Assembly (NCBI GenBank): GCA_024401925.1 | Contig: JAKSKD010000001.1 | Coordinates: 123,560-187,559 of the forward strand | DNA from: Bacteroidales bacterium | GTDB lineage: Bacteria > Bacteroidota > Bacteroidia > Bacteroidales > UBA932 | Reading direction: 5' to 3' | Length of the DNA: 64,000 nucleotides | Shown here: in pieces, positions 59,530 through 64,000 of the stretch | Position numbering within the stretch: the stretch's first letter is position 1 | Layout of the letters: each line of letters opens with the position of its first letter | Position numbers and translations under genes: made by a program | The notes under the pieces: model-generated | What the model saw: the letters and a program-made list of their open reading frames with translations, nothing else | The model's database searches: none | What the model was told of the DNA's origin: nothing

Positions 59530-62310
59530 TCAGATAGCTTCAATGAGCTTCGCCTCCGGGAGGTTCTTGAGCTGTGTGGCAGCGTCTCCTACGACAATAA
59601 TAATCATATTGTCGGTATTCAGATACTCAGCTGCCTGAGCCTTGAGATCATCGAGAGTCATTGCGCTGGCCACTTCTTCTTCCTTTGTGATATAGTCATC
59701 GGCAAGCTTGTTGTTCCTGATGGCAGAAAGCATTCCGACGAGACTCTGTGGCATTTCAAAGGCAGAAGCATTAGCTCTCAGCATAGATCCCTTTACTGCG
59801 TCAAGTTTCTCCTGGGTGTAGTCGTCGGCAAAACCGTTGATTATTTCCTTGAACAGTGCAACGGACTCTTTGGTTGAGCTTCCCTGTACGCTGGATGCGG
59901 CGTGGAAGTAACCGGATTCGAGCGATGAACTGAATGCTGAGCTTGCGCCATAAGTATATCCTCTCTGAAGGCGAAGCACCTCGAAAAGGCGGCCTGCTGA
60001 GCCTGCGCCGAGTTTCTCATTGAGCACGTCGAGCTTGTGGTATTCAGGATCACTGATTTTTCTGCCAGGTCCGATGATGTAGATGTATGACTGCTTTGAG
60101 CCAGGGAAATCAATGAAGTAGGTACCGGGAGCGGCACTTTCTCCAACTTCTATTTCAGGTACTGTGACCTCCTCACCTTCCCATCTCTCGAGGACAGCAA
60201 GTGCTTTTTTGAGAGTAGGAAGATCCACGTCACCTGCAACATCGATATGGGCATTCTTCGGGGTGAGTGTAGCATAGTATGCCTTGACGTCATCCATTGT
60301 GATTGCGTCGATGCTTTCGTTGGTAGTGAAGTCAGTGAAAATGCAGTCACCGAGCCAGAGTCTGGTAGCAGCCCTTGAGCCAAGTGAAGTGATGCTGGTG
60401 AGAGCCCTCTGAATTGAGGATTTCTGACCTTTGACAGCCCTTACGAAAGCCGCTTCATCAAATCTCGGCATTGTAATCATCTCGTGTACAATCTCCATTG
60501 TGGCAGGGAGGTTCTTCGCGAGTGTGCTGACAGTTATGTTTGTGCTCTTGGTGCCGCTGGAAACGCGTGCGCTTGCACCGAGCCTCTTGAGTGCCTGCTC
60601 GATTTCTACGGCTGTACGCTCTGAAGTGCCTTCATTCATCATACTGGCATTGATGGAGGCTGTGCCTCTCTTGCCTGCCGGGTCGAGGATAGCTCCGCCA
60701 TCGATGGAGATGGTGAGGTTGACCATCGGAATCTCACTTTGGGTAATGCCTGCAACTTCGATTCCGTTTGAAAGGGTTGTTCTCCAGATTTCAGGAATCC
60801 TGGTCTTAGGGGTGTTGGCCATATAGTCCGGCTCAATACTTCTGTCGAAGGTTGATGGCGTGCGCTCGTAGTCATCATCAACAATTGCTCCGGCTGCGCT
60901 GCGCATAGTCTGCTTGCTCTGGTCCTCCATAGTGAGGTTTGCAAGTTTGCTGCCCTCGATGGCGAGTTCAACCTCGCCTTTTGGTACAGCTACAACTGCT
61001 ACGTAGTTCTGGCCTTTGATGTATTTGTTGTAGACCCTCATTACGTCTTCGGCGGTGACATTGTTGAAGTCTTCGATGTCGTCGATGAATTTGTCAGCCT
61101 TGCCATAGAATTCCTTGCTTCTGGCGAGCATCTGGGCTTTGCCGAGCACGCTGCCGAGCCTGCGGTATGCTGATGTCTCGTTCTCTGCCTTAAGTGTGGC
61201 AAGTTCTTCTTCATTGATGCCGCCTGCCTCAAAGTCAGCCATAGCCTGCTCGATTGCGGCCATAATCAGGTCAATATCCACCCCCGGGAAAGCGGTGACG
61301 TTGATGCTGAACTGACCGGCACTCTCGCGTGCGAAGTTGTATGCAGAAGCATTGGGCGCGAGGTTCTTCTCTACGATATTCTTGTAGAGCGGTGAATTTT
61401 TACCGCGGCCGAAGAGGCTGCTGAATGCATCGAGGGCCGCCTCGTCCTCATGCCCGGAAGCTACAGTGGACCACGCTGCTTCTACAGCCGGCATACTGGC
61501 GAACTGGTCTTCATAATATAGTTTCTTGGTCTCGTCGAGCTTGACGTCCCATACCTCAGGCTTCTCTACGGGATGCCCCGGAATCTCTGCGAAATACTTG
61601 TCGATGAGTGCTTTAACTTCATCAGGATCAAAATCACCGGCAATACAGAGTGTTGCGTTTGAAGGCACATAGTATGTGCGGTAGAATTCCGTAACGTCCT
61701 CAATGGTGGCCGATTTGATGTCTTCGAACTCGCCGATTACAGTCCAACTGTAAGGGTGTCTTTTCGGGAAAAAGTTCTTGCACATCACGTCATCCATCAT
61801 ACCGTAGGCGTTATTTACTTCTGTCTGGCGTTTCTCGTTGCAGATAACGTCTATTTCCCTCTCAAGACCGCTCTGAGTGACGGTGTTGATGAAGAAACCC
61901 ATACGGTCGGATTCCATCCAGAGAATCTTCTCGAGGGCATTGCGCGGAACGCACTCGTAGTAGATGGTGTAGTCATTTGAAGTACCTCCGTTGAAATCTC
62001 CTCCCATCTCGGCAATCTTGTTGAAGAATGAATTTCTCGGAAGGTTTTCGGAACGCTGAAAGAGCATATGCTCGAAGAAATGCGCAAAACCGGTTTTGCC
62101 TTCCTTCTCACGTGCACTTCCGACGTGGAATGCGATTGCCTGGGCGACGATAGGGTCGCTGTGGTCTTCGTGAAGAATAACCTTGAGCCCATTGTCAAGA
62201 GTGTACTCTTCGTAGTCAATGTGAATGGCATCGCTGTCATTGCTCTTGCATGCGGCAGTTGCGAACATTACGGCTGCAATGATCAAAGCGGACACGAGTG
62301 TCTTTTTCAT
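59530..62310 (-). CDS. M16-family metallopeptidase lipoprotein (tandem pitrilysin)
   Basis: 926 residues with a lipoprotein signal (MFATAACKS). The first half holds the M16 zinc motif HFFEH followed downstream by a glutamate in EREIDVICNEKRQTE. The second half (from about 510, IWRTTLSNGIEVAGI) repeats the fold without HxxEH and with the RGYTYGASSAF substrate-binding block. One active and one inactive half in one chain is normal for this group. It should degrade peptides in the periplasm. Convergent with comF with a 2-bp gap. Confidence 0.93.
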   Translation of the reverse strand: MKKTLVSALIIAAVMFATAACKSNDSDAIHIDYEEYTLDNGLKVILHEDHSDPIVAQAIAFHVGSAREKEGKTGFAHFFEHMLFQRSENLPRNSFFNKIAEMGGDFNGGTSNDYTIYYECVPRNALEKILWMESDRMGFFINTVTQSGLEREIDVICNEKRQTEVNNAYGMMDDVMCKNFFPKRHPYSWTVIGEFEDIKSATIEDVTEFYRTYYVPSNATLCIAGDFDPDEVKALIDKYFAEIPGHPVEKPEVWDVKLDETKKLYYEDQFASMPAVEAAWSTVASGHEDEAALDAFSSLFGRGKNSPLYKNIVEKNLAPNASAYNFARESAGQFSINVTAFPGVDIDLIMAAIEQAMADFEAGGINEEELATLKAENETSAYRRLGSVLGKAQMLARSKEFYGKADKFIDDIEDFNNVTAEDVMRVYNKYIKGQNYVAVVAVPKGEVELAIEGSKLANLTMEDQSKQTMRSAAGAIVDDDYERTPSTFDRSIEPDYMANTPKTRIPEIWRTTLSNGIEVAGITQSEIPMVNLTISIDGGAILDPAGKRGTASINASMMNEGTSERTAVEIEQALKRLGASARVSSGTKSTNITVSTLAKNLPATMEIVHEMITMPRFDEAAFVRAVKGQKSSIQRALTSITSLGSRAATRLWLGDCIFTDFTTNESIDAITMDDVKAYYATLTPKNAHIDVAGDVDLPTLKKALAVLERWEGEEVTVPEIEVGESAAPGTYFIDFPGSKQSYIYIIGPGRKISDPEYHKLDVLNEKLGAGSAGRLFEVLRLQRGYTYGASSAFSSSLESGYFHAASSVQGSSTKESVALFKEIINGFADDYTQEKLDAVKGSMLRANASAFEMPQSLVGMLSAIRNNKLADDYITKEEEVASAMTLDDLKAQAAEYLNTDNMIIIVVGDAATQLKNLPEAKLIEAI

Positions 62311-62357
62311 AATGTATTGATTTAGTAATAAATTGTTTATCAGTTAAATTTTCCCGA

Positions 62358-62365
62358 CAAATATA
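62358..62365 (-). promoter_or_regulatory. -7 box of the M16 peptidase gene (TATATTTG on the minus strand)
   Basis: CAAATATA on the plus strand; leader to the ATG at 62310 about 45 bp. Confidence 0.6.
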
Positions 62366-62426
62366 GGAAAGATGAAAAAATAACTGGGTAATTACCAACT
62401 TATTTTTTCATCATTTCATAATTTTA

Positions 62427-62457
62427 TTTGGACAATTTGGAATTAGCCGTATATTTG
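62427..62457 (+). promoter_or_regulatory. Distal promoter of the receptor gene
   Basis: TTTG (62427-62430), 19 bp, TATATTTG (62450-62457). Near-ideal spacing. Confidence 0.6.
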
Positions 62458-62586
62458 CAGTGTATTAGTTAAGTGGTACACCAAAAATGAAACAATTGTT
62501 TTATAACGCATTGCAAAGATATTAATTAATTTTAAAAATAAAATAACAATCGTAAGGTAACATATGTTATATTATAAAAATTCTTG

Positions 62587-62594
62587 TATCTTTG
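62587..62594 (+). promoter_or_regulatory. Proximal -7 box of the receptor gene (TATCTTTG)
   Basis: 59 bp before the ATG at 62654; no clear -33 TTG. Confidence 0.5.
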
Positions 62595-62653
62595 TCGCCG
62601 TTTTCAGTGTTTATAGCTGAAAAATTGAGAAAACGCTTAAATAAAAGAAAATA

Positions 62654-64000
62654 ATGAGAAGAAAGATTTCAATGACTTTGATGACGGCCTTGCTGTCAGT
62701 AGTCGCGTTCGCGGCTGGTGACTGGAAAGGAAAAGTGGTGGATGAAAAAGGCGAGCCTGTCCCGTTCGCAAATGTGGTGGCTATTTCAAAGGCGGACTCC
62801 ACAGTATTGGCGGGGGCTACAGCAGCCGAGGACGGCTCTTTCAATATAGTGACAGATGGAAAGAATCAGTTGCTGATGGTGTCGATGATAGGTTACAAGA
62901 CCCGTTATGTGACGCCTTCCGACAACATCACAATTACGCTCTCTGATGATACGCAGTATCTTGAAGGCGCAACCGTATCCGCCGTCATCCCTAAGACCAC
63001 ACTTACCGGCGATGGTTTGCAGACCTCGGTGCGCGGAACGGTGCTGGAAACTGTCGGTACCGCCAATGACGTCCTTGCCCGCACTCCCGGAATGATAAAG
63101 AGCCAGGACGGCCTGCAGGTGGTGGGGAAAGGCACTCCACTTGTGTATATCAATGGAAGGAAAGTAACTGACCAAACCGAACTCGACCGTCTGCAGAGTA
63201 ACGAAATTCAGAGTGTGGAGGTAATCACAAACCCTGGAGCTCAGTACAGCGCAAGCGTGCGAAGCGTAGTGCGCATACGGACTATTAAACATCAGGGAGA
63301 CGGATTCGGATTCAATGCCGGTCTGACGGATGCCCAGTCACTTCGCAGTGGTTACAACGATCCGTCAGGATATCTGAATGCAAATTACCGGCATAATGGT
63401 CTGGATATTTTCGCTGGAGCAAATGCTCTGAAGTTCACCTCCCGTCAGGAGAGCGATATGATGCAGCAGACATTCGGCAACCCCGAATTCAAGCAGGAGG
63501 GGACTCTGGATTTTGTCCAGAAGATGACGAATGCCGGAGTAAACGGCGGGTTGAATTGGCAGATTTCTGAAAATCACTCCCTTGGCTTCCGTGTAGAGGC
63601 AGAAATGAGCCCCAAGGTGGATGTCCATCAGCTTATTGATGAGGATGTTTTCGAGGGAGCCAGCCTCGTTGACCACCTTCTCGCCGAAGGCAACCACCAC
63701 AATGACAATATGCCGTTCGGGATATCGGCTAACGCCTACTATAACGGGCAGGTAGGTAAACTGGGTATTGATTTCAATGCGGATTACTACGGGATGAAGA
63801 CCTCGCAGGATGCGCACACAGTGGAAAAGAGCACAACGGGACAGGACGATGATGTCAAATACCTCTCACACAGCGGAAACAGGATGTATGCCGCAAAACT
63901 CGTGCTGTCATACCCTGTATGGAAAGGTATGCTCCAGGCAGGTATGGAAGACGTTTTCTCCCGCAGGGATGACGATTACACCATCAACAGCGCAATGGTT
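62654..64000 (+). CDS. TonB-dependent receptor-like outer-membrane protein (3' partial)
   Basis: The visible 449 residues run off the window. A signal peptide (ends AFAAG) is followed by a CarboxypepD_reg-like domain (GKVVDEKGEPVPFANVVA ... IGYKTRYVTP, about 25-100), then a plug domain (SVRGTVLETVGTANDVLARTPGM, VYINGRKVTD, IQSVEVITNPGAQYSAS), and then barrel strands. The order is that of the TonB-linked outer-membrane beta-barrel (OMP_b-brl) group rather than SusC, since no SusD follows within the window to judge. Ligand unknown. Confidence 0.85.
   Translation, partial: MRRKISMTLMTALLSVVAFAAGDWKGKVVDEKGEPVPFANVVAISKADSTVLAGATAAEDGSFNIVTDGKNQLLMVSMIGYKTRYVTPSDNITITLSDDTQYLEGATVSAVIPKTTLTGDGLQTSVRGTVLETVGTANDVLARTPGMIKSQDGLQVVGKGTPLVYINGRKVTDQTELDRLQSNEIQSVEVITNPGAQYSASVRSVVRIRTIKHQGDGFGFNAGLTDAQSLRSGYNDPSGYLNANYRHNGLDIFAGANALKFTSRQESDMMQQTFGNPEFKQEGTLDFVQKMTNAGVNGGLNWQISENHSLGFRVEAEMSPKVDVHQLIDEDVFEGASLVDHLLAEGNHHNDNMPFGISANAYYNGQVGKLGIDFNADYYGMKTSQDAHTVEKSTTGQDDDVKYLSHSGNRMYAAKLVLSYPVWKGMLQAGMEDVFSRRDDDYTINSAMV

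Larger units (their letters stand above)
62311..62653. other. Divergent promoter region between the M16 and receptor genes
   Basis: 343 bp, A/T-rich, no gene. It holds the -7 box of the M16 gene on the minus strand and two plus-strand promoters for the receptor gene (TTTG plus TATATTTG at 62427-62457, and TATCTTTG at 62587-62594). The first would give a leader of about 190 bases. No riboswitch or sRNA pattern is recognised. Confidence 0.6.

Overview
The window reads as one continuous chromosomal segment from a member of the Bacteroidota, most probably an uncultured gut Bacteroidales lineage close to Rikenellaceae or Cryptobacteroides; that placement is inferred. The supporting signs are the TAnnTTTG-type -7 promoter box in front of most transcription units, the near absence of Shine-Dalgarno sites, an arginine operon with the Bacteroides-type N-succinylornithine transcarbamylase, a BACON-like lipoprotein, and many signal-peptide and lipoprotein genes typical of the phylum.

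Layout. 1-4.2 kb: end of secDF and dnaE. 4.2-13.2 kb: secreted phosphatases and peptidases (EEP-family phosphatase, alkaline phosphatase, C69 peptidase fused to a cupin), a ThiL-like protein without its catalytic motifs, threonine aldolase, pheS and tRNA-Gly. 13.3-24.8 kb: a large GH2 beta-galactosidase with a LamG insert, a DUF1508 protein, a lipoprotein with a second copy at 36 kb, a ClpB lacking its N domain, and the cluster sigma54 activator - lptE - TPR protein - secG. 24.8-28.3 kb: the str operon rpsL-rpsG-fusA-rpsJ, ending in a CAT-anticodon tRNA and a terminator instead of continuing into the S10 operon. 29.0-30.4 kb: an HUH/Y1 (RAYT-like) transposase gene framed by two direct copies of a palindromic repeat. 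30.7-39.7 kb: BACON-like lipoprotein, CE15-type esterase, two M28 peptidases, lipoprotein paralogue, TerB-like/ABCG-type transporter. 39.7-48.1 kb: a complete arginine operon on the minus strand, in transcription order argR-GNAT fusion, argG, argC, argD, argF', argB, argE, argH. 48.2-55.6 kb: an esterase, a small alarmone hydrolase-like protein, then a tightly packed operon with a partner-switching module (RsbW-like kinase, SpoIIE-type phosphatase, STAS protein), an orphan NMT1-like binding protein, a dual-specificity phosphatase, an acyltransferase and a HAD phosphatase. 55.6-64 kb: tatAC, prolidase, fabG, comF, an M16 lipoprotein peptidase and the start of a TonB-dependent receptor.

The strongest unusual signals are: (i) a 124-bp near-perfect palindrome inserted in frame in argC, adding about 42 proline-rich residues; (ii) the RAYT-like gene with its flanking palindromic repeats; (iii) the fusion of the arginine repressor to a GNAT enzyme that may be the first enzyme of the same pathway; (iv) the partner-switching operon with an orphan binding protein. 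Several short promoter-to-start distances suggest leaderless mRNAs.
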